Source of the DNA: Corynebacterium sp.
GTDB lineage: Bacteria > Actinomycetota > Actinomycetes > Mycobacteriales > Mycobacteriaceae
Length of the DNA stretch: 28,600 nucleotides
Reading direction: 5' to 3'
Assembly: GCA_030450335.1 (NCBI GenBank)
Contig: JAKDIS010000019.1
Span: forward strand, 1 to 28,600
Position 1 is the stretch's first letter, and each line of letters opens with the position of its first letter. Shown here in pieces: positions 8,038-16,082 of this stretch. Under the pieces are notes generated by a model. It made no database searches, was not told where the DNA came from, and saw only the letters and a list, made by a program, of their open reading frames with translations. The position numbers were made by a program, and so were the translations under genes.

Positions 8038-8063
8038 CATGAGGCTTCAGGTTCAACCTCATG
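8038..8063. repeat. Inverted repeat in the divIVA leader region
   Basis: CATGAGG (8038-8044) and CCTCATG (8057-8063) form a perfect 7-bp inverted repeat. Within it, AGGTT-C-AACCT forms a second palindrome with the right arm. It sits between the predicted divIVA promoter (8081-8110) and the gene, so it would lie in the 5' leader as RNA or serve as an operator as DNA. No U-tract follows in either direction, so a terminator is unlikely. Function unknown. Confidence 0.45.
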
Positions 8064-8080
8064 TGTAGTCTTTCAGGTCA

Positions 8081-8110
8081 GTTATACAGCAGGCGTTTTC
8101 CCACCTGCAA
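8081..8110 (-). promoter_or_regulatory. Candidate divIVA promoter
   Basis: On the minus strand TTGCAG (8110-8105) and TATAAC (8086-8081) are 18 bp apart, with TGCTG just before the -10. A second -10-like TAAGAT occurs at 8023-8018. Either would give divIVA its own transcript apart from yggT. Judged by eye from hexamers only. Confidence 0.4.
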
Positions 8111-8127
8111 GAACGCCCCACCCCGCG

Positions 8128-8424
8128 TCACACACTGTTGGCGATACCCAGCAGCACGGAGGTGAGGATCGAGATGCCGAAGAACAGCACCAGAACCGAC
8201 ACGTCCAGGGCGACCCCGCCCAGACGCAGCGGCGGGATGATGCGACGCAACGGCTTGACCAGGAAGTCGGTCAACACGAAGATCGGCTCGGCGATCAGCG
8301 CGAAACGCCGCGACGGCCTCCACTGCCGTGAGAAGGACCGGATCATCTCGATGATCACCCTCGCCAGGAGGATGAACCAGTACAGCCGGAGGAGCAGGGC
8401 GATGAAATAGAGAGTGGCAGCCAC
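8128..8424 (-). CDS. yggT: YggT family integral membrane protein
   Basis: This 98-residue protein has the YggT layout: an N-terminal hydrophobic segment (about 4-24, YFIALLLRLYWFILLARVI), a central loop with FLVKPLRRIIPPL, and a second hydrophobic segment (about 74-95). The pattern EPIFVLTDFLVKPLRRIIPP is characteristic of the family. Its exact role is not settled; its constant position between sepF and divIVA suggests a link to division or envelope growth. The start is GTG at 8424 (giving MAATLYF), six bases after the sepF stop codon, so the two genes are very likely co-transcribed. No function beyond membrane location can be read from the sequence. Confidence 0.92.
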   Translation of the reverse strand: MAATLYFIALLLRLYWFILLARVIIEMIRSFSRQWRPSRRFALIAEPIFVLTDFLVKPLRRIIPPLRLGGVALDVSVLVLFFGISILTSVLLGIANSV

Positions 8425-8430
8425 GGTGTT

Positions 8431-9015
8431 CTACTGGTCCTCCACCAGCTGGTCGAGCTGGCTCTGGTCTAGGGTCACGGAAGCGGGGATCAGCGCGAAG
8501 TTGCGGATACCGCCGAGCTTCTTCAGCGTACCGTCGAGCCCCTTCGCGAGACCAACGGAGAAGTCCAGGACGCGGCTCGCCTCCGACTTCTCCATCGCAG
8601 AGAGGTTGAGGACCACGATGTCCCCCGCCTTGAACTCCGTGGCCAGTTCCCCGGCCTGCTGGAAGGAGCTCAGTGCGAGACGCACGACCTGCGGCTCACG
8701 CGACTGCGCCGGCGACACCGGGGCCACAGGGGCCACCGGGGTCTCCGCGCGCCGCGGCGTGCGCGGGGCGCGGTAGTCGTAGTCGGAGCGCTCGGACCGC
8801 GCAGGACGCTCGGCGCGCTCGGCACGCTCCGTGCGGTCGGGACGCTCGTAGTCGCGGTCCCGGTCACGGTCGTCCTCGCGGTCCTGGTAGCGACCGGAGG
8901 AACGGTAGCCGCCGCGGTCCTCCTCGAACTCGTCGCGGTAGTAGGGGTCATCGAAGCTGTCAACGTCACCGAAGCCGAAGAAATCCTTGACCTTCCCGGT
9001 GATTCCGTCTGCCAT
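8431..9015 (-). CDS. sepF: Cell division protein SepF
   Basis: SepF anchors FtsZ to the membrane; actinobacteria lack FtsA and depend on it. The protein has 194 residues. An N-terminal stretch (MADGITGKVKDFFGFG) suits the membrane-binding amphipathic helix. A highly charged linker (about 30-105) follows, with Asp-Arg repeats (DREDDRDRDRDYERPD) and RTERAERAERPARSERS. The folded SepF domain (about 108-182) contains VVRLALSSFQQAGELA, GDIVVLNLS and RVLDFSVGLAKGL. The linker makes it longer than typical family members of about 150 residues. The ATG at 9015 is the only sensible start, but the ribosome binding site is weak. The gene usually upstream, yggS, is missing; pgeF ends 70 bp away. Confidence 0.95.
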   Translation of the reverse strand: MADGITGKVKDFFGFGDVDSFDDPYYRDEFEEDRGGYRSSGRYQDREDDRDRDRDYERPDRTERAERAERPARSERSDYDYRAPRTPRRAETPVAPVAPVSPAQSREPQVVRLALSSFQQAGELATEFKAGDIVVLNLSAMEKSEASRVLDFSVGLAKGLDGTLKKLGGIRNFALIPASVTLDQSQLDQLVEDQ

Positions 9016-9085
9016 GGTCTGTCTCGCTTTCTCTGGGATGTGTCGTGCGGGGATCGTCTACTGTCGAAATTACCGGGAAGTCCGG

Positions 9086-9838
9086 TCAGGCGTCGGGAAT
9101 CCAGATCACGGAGGCTTGGCGGCCCGTGCGCCCCTCCCTCCGGTAGGAGAAGAAGTTCTCCTCGGAGACGGTGCTGCGCGGGTCGGCGTCGACCGAGCGG
9201 ACACCCTCACCGAGCAGTTGACGGGTGATCCCCGCGCGGATGTCCAGACCCGGGGTTCCGCGTGATGTCGTCGTGCGTGACCCCGGCAGACGCCCCTCGA
9301 CGTCGGCGGCCATCTCCTCGGGCACCTCGTAGTCCACACCGGCGGCCGCGGCACCGAGCAGGGCGTGGATGCGCGCCGGCACAGCGCCGAGCTCCACCAT
9401 GCGCCGCAGCGTCGCGGGCACCACGCCGTTGCGCGCGCCCATGCGTCCGGCGTGCACGGCGGCGACCACCCCAGCCTCCTCGTCGGACAGCAGCACCGGC
9501 ACGCAGTCCGCGGTCAGCACGACCAGGGCCACACCGGGCTCGGCGGTCACCAGGGCGTCGGTGAACTCCACCGGCGCGCCGTCCAGTTCGTCGAGCATCT
9601 CCGCGGTGACCACGGTGACGTTCGGCGAGTGGATCTGCTCCATGTACACCATGCGGGACTCGGGCACACCGATCAGCCCGGCGAGCCGGGCACGGTTCGC
9701 CGCGACGGACGCCTCGTCGTCGCCGACATGGCCGGCGAGGTTGAAGGAGTCGAAGTCTCCCGTGGACGCACCGCCGTGTCGGTCGGTGACGACCTTGCGG
9801 ACGCTACGTTCCACCGGCTCAGAGGAAGGTCGGGACAT
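9086..9838 (-). CDS. pgeF: PgeF/YfiH-type polyphenol oxidase or purine nucleoside phosphorylase family protein
   Basis: This 250-residue protein belongs to the DUF152/YfiH family. Members have been described as peptidoglycan editing factor, laccase-like oxidase or purine nucleoside phosphorylase. The conserved metal triad is visible: H70 (EQIHSP), C112 ([10 protein letters not shown]) and H129 (AAVHAGRMG). The usual GWRG after the last His is replaced by GRMG, as in relatives from this order. The ATG at 9838 overlaps the end of ftsZ by 20 bp in another frame. A GTG about 24 bp further in (MSRPSSEP removed) is a possible alternative, but neither has a clear ribosome binding site, so translation may depend on ftsZ. 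Its position after ftsZ is conserved across the Mycobacteriales. The enzymatic role in this organism is not certain. Confidence 0.9.
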   Translation of the reverse strand: MSRPSSEPVERSVRKVVTDRHGGASTGDFDSFNLAGHVGDDEASVAANRARLAGLIGVPESRMVYMEQIHSPNVTVVTAEMLDELDGAPVEFTDALVTAEPGVALVVLTADCVPVLLSDEEAGVVAAVHAGRMGARNGVVPATLRRMVELGAVPARIHALLGAAAAGVDYEVPEEMAADVEGRLPGSRTTTSRGTPGLDIRAGITRQLLGEGVRSVDADPRSTVSEENFFSYRREGRTGRQASVIWIPDA

Positions 9839-11105
9839 CGAGATCGTCGTCTCCGTCATCGCGGCTGTCACGGTTGTCGCGACGGTCGCCGTTCGAGGTG
9901 AACAGGCCCGAGGAGTTCGCCGGCTCGGAGGAACCGGGCACACCCGAACGGGTACGGCGGGTGAAGCTCGTCGACTCCTCCTGCTGACGCTGGGCGGCGG
10001 GCGCCTCCTCACCGTTGAAGATCCCCGGCTGGGACTGCTCGGCGGCGGGCTGCTGGGCACGCTGTGCCGGCTGGGACTGCTGTGCCGACTGTGCCTGCTG
10101 GTTGTTGGAGGTCTCCGGCGCGCGGTGCTGACCGCGGCGCGGCTGGGCGACCACGTTCGGCGAGTCGTCGAAACCGGTGGCGATGACGGTCACGCGGACC
10201 TCGTCGCCGAGCTGGTCGTCGATGATCGTGCCGAAGATGATGTTGGCGTCCTCGTCGGCGAGGTCCTGGACGATCGTGGCCGCCTCGTTGACCTCGAACA
10301 GCCCCAGGTCGGAACCACCGGCGAAGGACAGCAGCACACCCTTGGCGCCCTGCATCGTGGTCTCCAGCAGCGGCGAGTTGATCGCCAGCTCGGTGGCCTT
10401 GCGGGCACGGTCGTCCCCACGGGAGCTGCCGATGCCCATCAGGGCGGAACCGGCGTCCGTCATCACGGAGCGCACGTCGGCGAAGTCGACGTTGATCACG
10501 CCGGGCGTGGTGATCAGGCGGGTGATGCCCTCGACACCGGAGTGCAGGACCTCGTCGGCCTTGCGGAAGGCGTCCATGAGCTGGAGGTCCGCGTCGCCCA
10601 TCTTGAGCAGGCTGTCGTTCGGGATCACGATGAGCGTGTCGCAGACGTCGCGCAGGGCCTCGATGCCCTCGAGAGCCTGCTTGGAACGACGCTGCCCCTC
10701 GAAGGTGAACGGGCGGGTGACCACACCGACGGTCAGCGCGCCCTTCTTCTTGGCGATGTTGGCGACGACCGGGGCGGCGCCGGTACCGGTGCCGCCACCC
10801 TCACCACAGGTCACGAAGACCATGTCGGAGCCCTCGATGACCTCCTCGATCTGCTCCTTGTGGTCCTCGGCGGACTTGCGTCCGACCTCGGGGTTGGCGC
10901 CGGCGCCGAGCCCGCGGGTCTCGGCCTGGCCGATGTCGAGCTTGGTGTCCGCGTCGGTGAGCAGGAGTGCCTGCGCGTCGGTGTTGATCGCGACGAACTC
11001 CACACCCTGCAGGTTCGCGTCGATCATCCTGTTCACGGCGTTGACACCACCGCCACCGACACCGACGACGGTGATCTTGGCGAGGTGGTTGTCGTAGAGG
11101 GTCAT
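9819..11105 (-). CDS. ftsZ: Cell division protein FtsZ
   Basis: FtsZ is the tubulin-like GTPase that forms the division ring. The 428-residue protein starts [20 protein letters not shown] (ATG at 11105, preceded by GGGAAAGAGAG). The tubulin signature GGGTGTG is at 103-109. The T7-loop region contains [14 protein letters not shown], which supplies the catalytic aspartates. After about residue 315 comes a Gln/Ala/Pro-rich disordered linker with long runs of QQ. It ends in the conserved C-terminal peptide DDLDVPTFL, the docking site for SepF and FtsW in actinobacteria. A longer in-frame extension upstream runs through the ftsQ-ftsZ gap and into ftsQ, is unlike FtsZ, and is rejected. The gene is separated from ftsQ by 148 bp, in which own promoters are expected by analogy, though I cannot point to a clear one. 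Confidence 0.98.
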   Translation of the reverse strand: MTLYDNHLAKITVVGVGGGGVNAVNRMIDANLQGVEFVAINTDAQALLLTDADTKLDIGQAETRGLGAGANPEVGRKSAEDHKEQIEEVIEGSDMVFVTCGEGGGTGTGAAPVVANIAKKKGALTVGVVTRPFTFEGQRRSKQALEGIEALRDVCDTLIVIPNDSLLKMGDADLQLMDAFRKADEVLHSGVEGITRLITTPGVINVDFADVRSVMTDAGSALMGIGSSRGDDRARKATELAINSPLLETTMQGAKGVLLSFAGGSDLGLFEVNEAATIVQDLADEDANIIFGTIIDDQLGDEVRVTVIATGFDDSPNVVAQPRRGQHRAPETSNNQQAQSAQQSQPAQRAQQPAAEQSQPGIFNGEEAPAAQRQQEESTSFTRRTRSGVPGSSEPANSSGLFTSNGDRRDNRDSRDDGDDDLDVPTFL

Positions 11106-11229
11106 GGTGTGCGCTCTCTTTCCCGATGTTTCGGCCAGTGTCTGCCCGTGTGCTGTCGCTGCTAACTCTGCGACCAATTGTGTGTGACACGGCGGTGATT
11201 TCCGCGCACATTTTTCGTGCGTGTCGTAT

Positions 11230-11250
11230 CCCTCAATGTGGGGTTGAGGG
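11230..11250 (-). repeat. Stem-loop in the ftsQ-ftsZ intergenic region
   Basis: CCCTCAA (11230-11236) and TTGAGGG (11244-11250) form a 7-bp stem with a 7-nt loop, starting 3 bases after the ftsQ stop codon. On the minus strand it is followed by ATACGACACG, which is not U-rich. It could be a weak terminator or an mRNA processing or stability element separating ftsQ from ftsZ expression. Confidence 0.4.
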
Positions 11251-11253
11251 TTC

Positions 11254-11967
11254 TCACTCCCGGACGGAGGGCATCGCCGGGTTGGAGACGTTCCACCGGT
11301 CGCCCTCGCGGGTGAGGACCACCCGGGTGGCCTCGGCCTTCTCCTCGGCACGGTCCGCCGACCCCCAATAGACCTCACGGCCCTCCGGGAAGCGCAGGGT
11401 GAGTTCCTCGGCGGAGGACGCCTCCAGTTCCTCGACCTGGTCGCGCAGCTCCGCCGGCAGGGCGGCGAGCGCCTCGCCGGCGGCGGTGAGCGCGTCGGAG
11501 TCGTCGGCGGACGCCCGTACCGGCACGGCCCCCTCCGGGCTCTCGCCGCGCAGGAAGACCCGGCCGCGCTCGTTGATCACCAGCGGACCGTCACCGTCAC
11601 CTTCGACGACACCGACGGCCTCGAACTCGGTCACCTGCACCCGCACCGAGGACGGCCAGTCGCGCGACACGGTCACCTTCTCCACCCACGGCAGGGCCGA
11701 CACCGAGCGCGCCGCCTCGTCCGTGTCGGCGAAGAGCAGGTTCTGCCCCTCCACCGACGCGGCCGCGGAGATCACGTCCTCCGGCGCCAGCCGCTGCGTG
11801 CCCTCGACCTCGATGGAGCGCACCTGCAACAACGGACTGAGGACGAGCACCACCGCCAGGACGACGACCAGGACGAGCCCGCCCAGGACGACGGCCAGAC
11901 GGCGGCGACGCCGCGGGTCACGCCGGTTGCTGCGGTTGCGGCGGTTGCGACGGTTGTTGCCTGCCAT
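11254..11967 (-). CDS. ftsQ: Cell division protein FtsQ
   Basis: FtsQ is a bitopic membrane protein of the divisome that links early and late proteins. The 237-residue product has a very basic cytoplasmic N-terminus (many Asn-Arg pairs, residues 4-23), one membrane segment (about 24-43) and an external POTRA domain. The POTRA domain (about 44-115) contains [17 protein letters not shown] and [20 protein letters not shown], the latter matching the family's WV..A.V.R.WP pattern. The beta domain follows. The ATG at 11967 is 6 bp after the murC stop, indicating co-transcription. The length is somewhat shorter than E. coli FtsQ and fits actinobacterial versions. Confidence 0.95.
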   Translation of the reverse strand: MAGNNRRNRRNRSNRRDPRRRRRLAVVLGGLVLVVVLAVVLVLSPLLQVRSIEVEGTQRLAPEDVISAAASVEGQNLLFADTDEAARSVSALPWVEKVTVSRDWPSSVRVQVTEFEAVGVVEGDGDGPLVINERGRVFLRGESPEGAVPVRASADDSDALTAAGEALAALPAELRDQVEELEASSAEELTLRFPEGREVYWGSADRAEEKAEATRVVLTREGDRWNVSNPAMPSVRE

Positions 11968-11973
11968 CGGCGA

Positions 11974-13470
11974 TCAGGCCTCGCCCAGGGCGCGGAGGAT
12001 CTCGTCGGCGAGCATCGTGACGGTGCCCGCCCCCACGGTCAGCACCACGTCCCCGTCGGTCGCCAGGCCGGCGACCAGGGCCGGGGCGTCGGCGAAGTGC
12101 GGTTCGTAGTGCACCTCGGCGGACCCGTCGATCCGGTCGGTGATGATCCTGCTGTCGAGACCCTCCACCGGCTCCTCACGGGCGCCGAAGATGTCGAGGA
12201 CCACCGCCACGTCCGCCAGGGACAACGCCTCGGCGAACTCGTCGGCGAAGGCCAGCGTCCGGGAGTACAGGTGCGGCTGGAAGACCGCCACGACACGACC
12301 GGCACCACCGGTCTGCTCCTGGCGTGCCACGACCTTCTCCCGTGCCGCGGTGACCACCGCGCGCACCTCGGTCGGGTGGTGGGCGTAGTCGTCGTACACC
12401 TCCACCCCGCCGACGGCGCCGTGGTACTCGAACCGGCGACGCACCCCGTCGAAGGAGGCGACACCGGCGGCCATCCCCTCGGCCGAGGCGCCGACGAGCA
12501 CACCGGCGAGCAGGGAGGCCACGCCGTTGAACAGCATGTGCAGCCCCGGCGTACGCACGGTCACGGAGACTTCAGCGACATCAGCGGAATCACCACCGAG
12601 CCGGACCTGCGCCTGCGTGCCGCCGTCGGGCAGCGTCGAGGTCGACAGGATCTCCGCGCCGACGGGGACCGAGGGGTGCGCGGCCACGGCGTCGGACGTG
12701 CCGTAACCCAGCACGCGCACCCCCTCGGCCACCTCGACGCGTCCGGCGACGACCTGCTCGCCGAGGTGGGCGCTGCCCTCGTCGTCGAGGCAGACGACCA
12801 GGGCACCGCCGGCGACGACGCGTCCGGCGAACTTGCCGAACACGTCCCGGTAGGCCTCTTCGGTCCCGAAGAAGTCGAGGTGGTCGGGCTCCACGTTGGT
12901 CACCACGGCGACCTCGGGCGAGTAGGACAGGAAGGAGCCGTCGGACTCGTCGGCCTCGGCGACGAAGACGTCCCCGGTCCCGTGGTGGGCGTTGGTGCCC
13001 GCCCGGTTGAGCTGACCGCCGATGGCGAACGACGGGTCCATGCCCGCGTGCTGCAGGGCCACGACGGCCATCGAGGTGGTCGAGGTCTTGCCGTGCGTGC
13101 CGGCCATGAGCACCGCCCGGCGGTCCTCCATGAGCAGGGCCAGCACGTCGGAACGACGCAGCAGCGGCACGCCGGCCTCGCGGGCGGCGACGAGTTCCGG
13201 GTTGTCCTGCGGGATCGCCGCGAAGGACGTGACGACCGCGTCCGGCAGGACGCCGTCGCCGGCCAGCGTGAGGTTCTCCGCCCGGTGGCCCACGGCCACC
13301 TCGGCGCCGGCGGCACGCAGGGCCAGGACGACCCGGGACTCCTTCATGTCCGACCCGCTGACCTGCACGCCACGGTCCAGCAGGATCCTGGCGATGCCGG
13401 ACATGCCGGCACCACCGATGCCGACCATGTGCACGCGGTGGAGGTCACCGAGGTTGTACTTGTCGCTCAC
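11974..13470 (-). CDS. murC: UDP-N-acetylmuramate--L-alanine ligase
   Basis: MurC adds L-Ala to UDP-MurNAc using ATP in the cytoplasm, the first peptide step of peptidoglycan synthesis. The 498-residue protein has an N-terminal nucleotide-sugar fold with [15 protein letters not shown] (about 13-27), the ATP loop GTHGKTST (124-131), and the family segments [22 protein letters not shown] and [11 protein letters not shown]. The start is GTG at 13470, whose bases form a GTGA overlap with the murG stop, so the two are translationally coupled. Length and motifs are normal. Confidence 0.97.
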   Translation of the reverse strand: MSDKYNLGDLHRVHMVGIGGAGMSGIARILLDRGVQVSGSDMKESRVVLALRAAGAEVAVGHRAENLTLAGDGVLPDAVVTSFAAIPQDNPELVAAREAGVPLLRRSDVLALLMEDRRAVLMAGTHGKTSTTSMAVVALQHAGMDPSFAIGGQLNRAGTNAHHGTGDVFVAEADESDGSFLSYSPEVAVVTNVEPDHLDFFGTEEAYRDVFGKFAGRVVAGGALVVCLDDEGSAHLGEQVVAGRVEVAEGVRVLGYGTSDAVAAHPSVPVGAEILSTSTLPDGGTQAQVRLGGDSADVAEVSVTVRTPGLHMLFNGVASLLAGVLVGASAEGMAAGVASFDGVRRRFEYHGAVGGVEVYDDYAHHPTEVRAVVTAAREKVVARQEQTGGAGRVVAVFQPHLYSRTLAFADEFAEALSLADVAVVLDIFGAREEPVEGLDSRIITDRIDGSAEVHYEPHFADAPALVAGLATDGDVVLTVGAGTVTMLADEILRALGEA

Positions 13471-14585
13471 TTCTTCTCCCCTGCCTCACTGATCACGATC
13501 TGGGCGATGCGGTCCGCCGCGTCGCGGTGCCCGGCGGCCGCGGCGGCATCGCCGGCGGCCTGCAACCGGGTGCGGTCACGCAGCAGCGGGACGACCTCGC
13601 GCGCCACGCGTCCGGCGTCCAGCTCGGCGTCCGGCACGATCACCCCGCCACCGGCGGCGACGACGGGGCGGGCGTTGAGCTCCTGCTCACCGTTGCCGTG
13701 CGGCAGCGGCACGTACACCGCGGGCAGACCGCAGGCGGAGATCTCCGCCACGGTCATCGCGCCCGAGCGGCACAGCACCATGTCCGCCGCCGCGAGGGCG
13801 AGGTCCATGCGGTCGATGTAGGGCACGGCGACGTACGACGCGCCACCGTGCGCAGCCACGTCCGGCGCGTCGTTCTTCCGGCCGTAGGCGTGCAGGACGT
13901 CGATCCCGGCGTCGGCGAAGGTGCCGGACGCCGCGGCGACGGCGGAGTTGATCGACGCCGCCCCCTGGCTGCCTCCGGTGACGAGCAGGACGGGACGCTC
14001 GGGGTCCAGCCCGAAGAACTCGCGGGCCTGCGCGCGCAACGCCGCGCGGTCCAGCGACAGCAGGGACTCACGCACCGGGATGCCGACGACCTCGGCCTCC
14101 CCCGACTTGCCGCCGAGACCGGAGTCCCCGGAGGCCGCCAACGCACGGGCGCCGAGACGCACGCCGAGCTTGTTGGACATGCCGGCACGCGCATTGGCCT
14201 CGTGCACCACCACGGGCAGACGCAGCGACTTCGCCGCCAGGTACGCCGGGGCGGACACGTAGCCGCCGAAACCGACGACGACGTCCGCACCCACCTCGCG
14301 CAGCGTGCGACGGGTCTGCCGCAACGCCCCGACGAGCCGGAACGGCAGGGTGAACAGGTCCTTGTTCACCTTCCTCGGCACCGGCACCGCCGGTATGAGC
14401 TCCAGGTCGAAACCGCGGTCCGGGACCAGGGTCGTCTCCAGCCCGCGGGTGGTGCCCAGGGCGGTGACCCGGGCGTCCGGACGGGCGCGCCGGACGGCGT
14501 CGCCCACGGCGAGTGCGGGTTCGATGTGCCCGGCCGTCCCGCCGCCCGCGAGGACGACGGACAACGGACGGGAAGAGGGGGACAC
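13467..14585 (-). CDS. murG: Lipid II synthase: UDP-GlcNAc:lipid I GlcNAc transferase
   Basis: MurG transfers GlcNAc to lipid I on the inner face of the membrane, giving lipid II. The 372-residue protein has the glycine loop [13 protein letters not shown] (from residue 14), [26 protein letters not shown], and the donor-site segment [24 protein letters not shown] followed by NGEQELNA. The start codon is GTG at 14585, three bases after the ftsW stop codon, with a perfect AGGAGG placed inside the end of ftsW. It overlaps murC by 4 bp. All hallmark residues are present. Confidence 0.97.
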   Translation of the reverse strand: MSPSSRPLSVVLAGGGTAGHIEPALAVGDAVRRARPDARVTALGTTRGLETTLVPDRGFDLELIPAVPVPRKVNKDLFTLPFRLVGALRQTRRTLREVGADVVVGFGGYVSAPAYLAAKSLRLPVVVHEANARAGMSNKLGVRLGARALAASGDSGLGGKSGEAEVVGIPVRESLLSLDRAALRAQAREFFGLDPERPVLLVTGGSQGAASINSAVAAASGTFADAGIDVLHAYGRKNDAPDVAAHGGASYVAVPYIDRMDLALAAADMVLCRSGAMTVAEISACGLPAVYVPLPHGNGEQELNARPVVAAGGGVIVPDAELDAGRVAREVVPLLRDRTRLQAAGDAAAAAGHRDAADRIAQIVISEAGEKK

Positions 14586-14588
14586 GGC

Positions 14589-16082
14589 TCAACGCCTCCT
14601 GCGGTTGTACTGCTGACTTGTGTGGTTGGTGCTTCTGGAACTTCGGGTGCTCCGGGAACTCCGGGGCTCCGGGAGGGGTTCCCGCTCGCCACGGTAGCGC
14701 GGCTCGCCGGCTGCTCCGGACGGTTCACCGGGCGGCGGTCGACGCCGACGCGTCACCGGTTCACCGTACCGCTTCGGCTGCTCCCGGACACGCTCCCGAC
14801 GCTCCTGGCCCGGACGGTACGGTTCGGGCTCCGGGAGGAACAGGATCCGGTCGATCAGCGGCCTGCCCTCGTGCTGCATCGACGACACCGTCGCCGGTTC
14901 GTGCCGGGCGATGTTGGCCAGCAGGCCCAGTGAGGCCAGGGTCACCACCGCCGAGGAACCGCCGGCGGAGATCAACGGCAGCTGCACACCGGTCATCGGG
15001 AACAGACCGACCACGTACCCCATGTTGTAGAACGCCTGGACGGTGATACCCATCGTCAGCGCCGCGGCCAGCAGCCGCAGGAAGGGGTCGGTCTGGGCCG
15101 TGGCGGTACGGATGCCGAACCAGGCCAGCACACCGAAGAGGATGACGACCAGGCCTGCGCCGAGCAGGCCGAGCTCCTCACCGAGGATGGCGAAGACGAA
15201 GTCGTTCGCCGCCTCGGGAAGGTAGAGCCACTTGGCCCGCGACTGGCCCAGCCCCTGGCCGAGCAACCCTCCGTCGGAGAGCGACAGGATGCCCTGCCTG
15301 GACTGGAACGTCGCGCCACGGGAGGTGGCGTCGTTGAAGCTCAGGGTGAAGGTCTCGGTCCAGGAACTGAACCGGGCGCTGCGGAAGGCGTGCTGGAGGC
15401 TGAAGATCACGCCGAGCACCGCCGCCACCGCCAGCACGGACAGCAGTGCCACGGTGCTCACGCCGGCGAAGAACAGCATCGCGGCGACCACGGCTGCCAA
15501 CGAGAGCATCATGCCCAGGTCGTCCTGCAGCAGCACCAGGCCCAGGATCACCGCCGCCACCACGAAGAAGGGGTTCAGCACGAAGCGGGCGGAGTTGCTC
15601 ACCCGCGAGCGGGCGGCGACCACGGCCGCGCCCCAGACCGCCAGGGAGAACTTCGCCACCTCGGAGGGCTGGATGCCCACACCGGCGAAACGGATCCACG
15701 AGTTCGAGCCGACCTCGGTACCGCCGACACCGATGCCGGGGATCAGCACCAGGATCAGCAGCACCACGGAGATCCCGAGGAAGACCACCGACAGGTTGCG
15801 CACCGTGGACGGGGTGATCCGCAGGAAGAACCACATGCCGACCAGACCCGCGGCGACGACCACGGCCTGCTTCATGAACTCGCCGAAGACGCCGGTGTCG
15901 CTGTCGATGGAGGTGACCATCGAGGAGGAGAGCACCATCGTGAGCCCGATGAGCACGAGGATGGCGGTCACGCTCATGATGACCTTGTAGTTGAACTGCG
16001 GGGTCGCCAGGACGCGGCGACCGCGCTCCCGGATGCCCTGCCACGGCGACTCCGTGCGGGTGGGCTGGTCCTTCACGCTCAT
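14589..16082 (-). CDS. ftsW: Septal peptidoglycan glycosyltransferase FtsW (SEDS family)
   Basis: FtsW polymerises lipid II into septal glycan strands together with its partner FtsI. The 497-residue protein has the SEDS multi-pass layout, starting at about residue 35 (VIMSVTAILVLIGLTMVLSS). Recognisable conserved segments include SWIRFAGVGIQPSEVAKFSL, LQDDLGMM, AANDFVFAILGEELGL and GVQLPLISAGGSS. The last 90 or so residues are a cytoplasmic, Arg/Pro/Ser-rich tail (ERRERVREQPKRYGEPVTRR to the terminal YNRRRR), longer than in E. coli but usual in this order, where it may bind FtsZ or FtsI. The ATG at 16082 overlaps the murD stop (ATGA). murG follows after 3 bp. Confidence 0.96.
   Translation of the reverse strand: MSVKDQPTRTESPWQGIRERGRRVLATPQFNYKVIMSVTAILVLIGLTMVLSSSMVTSIDSDTGVFGEFMKQAVVVAAGLVGMWFFLRITPSTVRNLSVVFLGISVVLLILVLIPGIGVGGTEVGSNSWIRFAGVGIQPSEVAKFSLAVWGAAVVAARSRVSNSARFVLNPFFVVAAVILGLVLLQDDLGMMLSLAAVVAAMLFFAGVSTVALLSVLAVAAVLGVIFSLQHAFRSARFSSWTETFTLSFNDATSRGATFQSRQGILSLSDGGLLGQGLGQSRAKWLYLPEAANDFVFAILGEELGLLGAGLVVILFGVLAWFGIRTATAQTDPFLRLLAAALTMGITVQAFYNMGYVVGLFPMTGVQLPLISAGGSSAVVTLASLGLLANIARHEPATVSSMQHEGRPLIDRILFLPEPEPYRPGQERRERVREQPKRYGEPVTRRRRPPPGEPSGAAGEPRYRGEREPLPEPRSSRSTRSSRSTNHTSQQYNRRRR

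Noticed and set aside
8092..8116. GGCGTT/AACGCC inverted repeat after yggT as a terminator
   Set aside because: The stem is only 6 bp with a 14-nt loop, has no T-rich tail, and overlaps the likely divIVA promoter.
9361..11165. A 598-codon + strand frame opposite ftsZ and pgeF
   Set aside because: Antisense shadow frame without motifs; ftsZ on the other strand is unambiguous.
11106..11378. N-terminal extension of FtsZ by 91 codons
   Set aside because: It overlaps the end of ftsQ and the intergenic region; the ATG at 11105 gives a normal FtsZ N-terminus.
12097..13821. A 574-codon + strand frame opposite murC and murG
   Set aside because: Antisense artefact; the minus strand frames have complete Mur ligase and MurG motifs.
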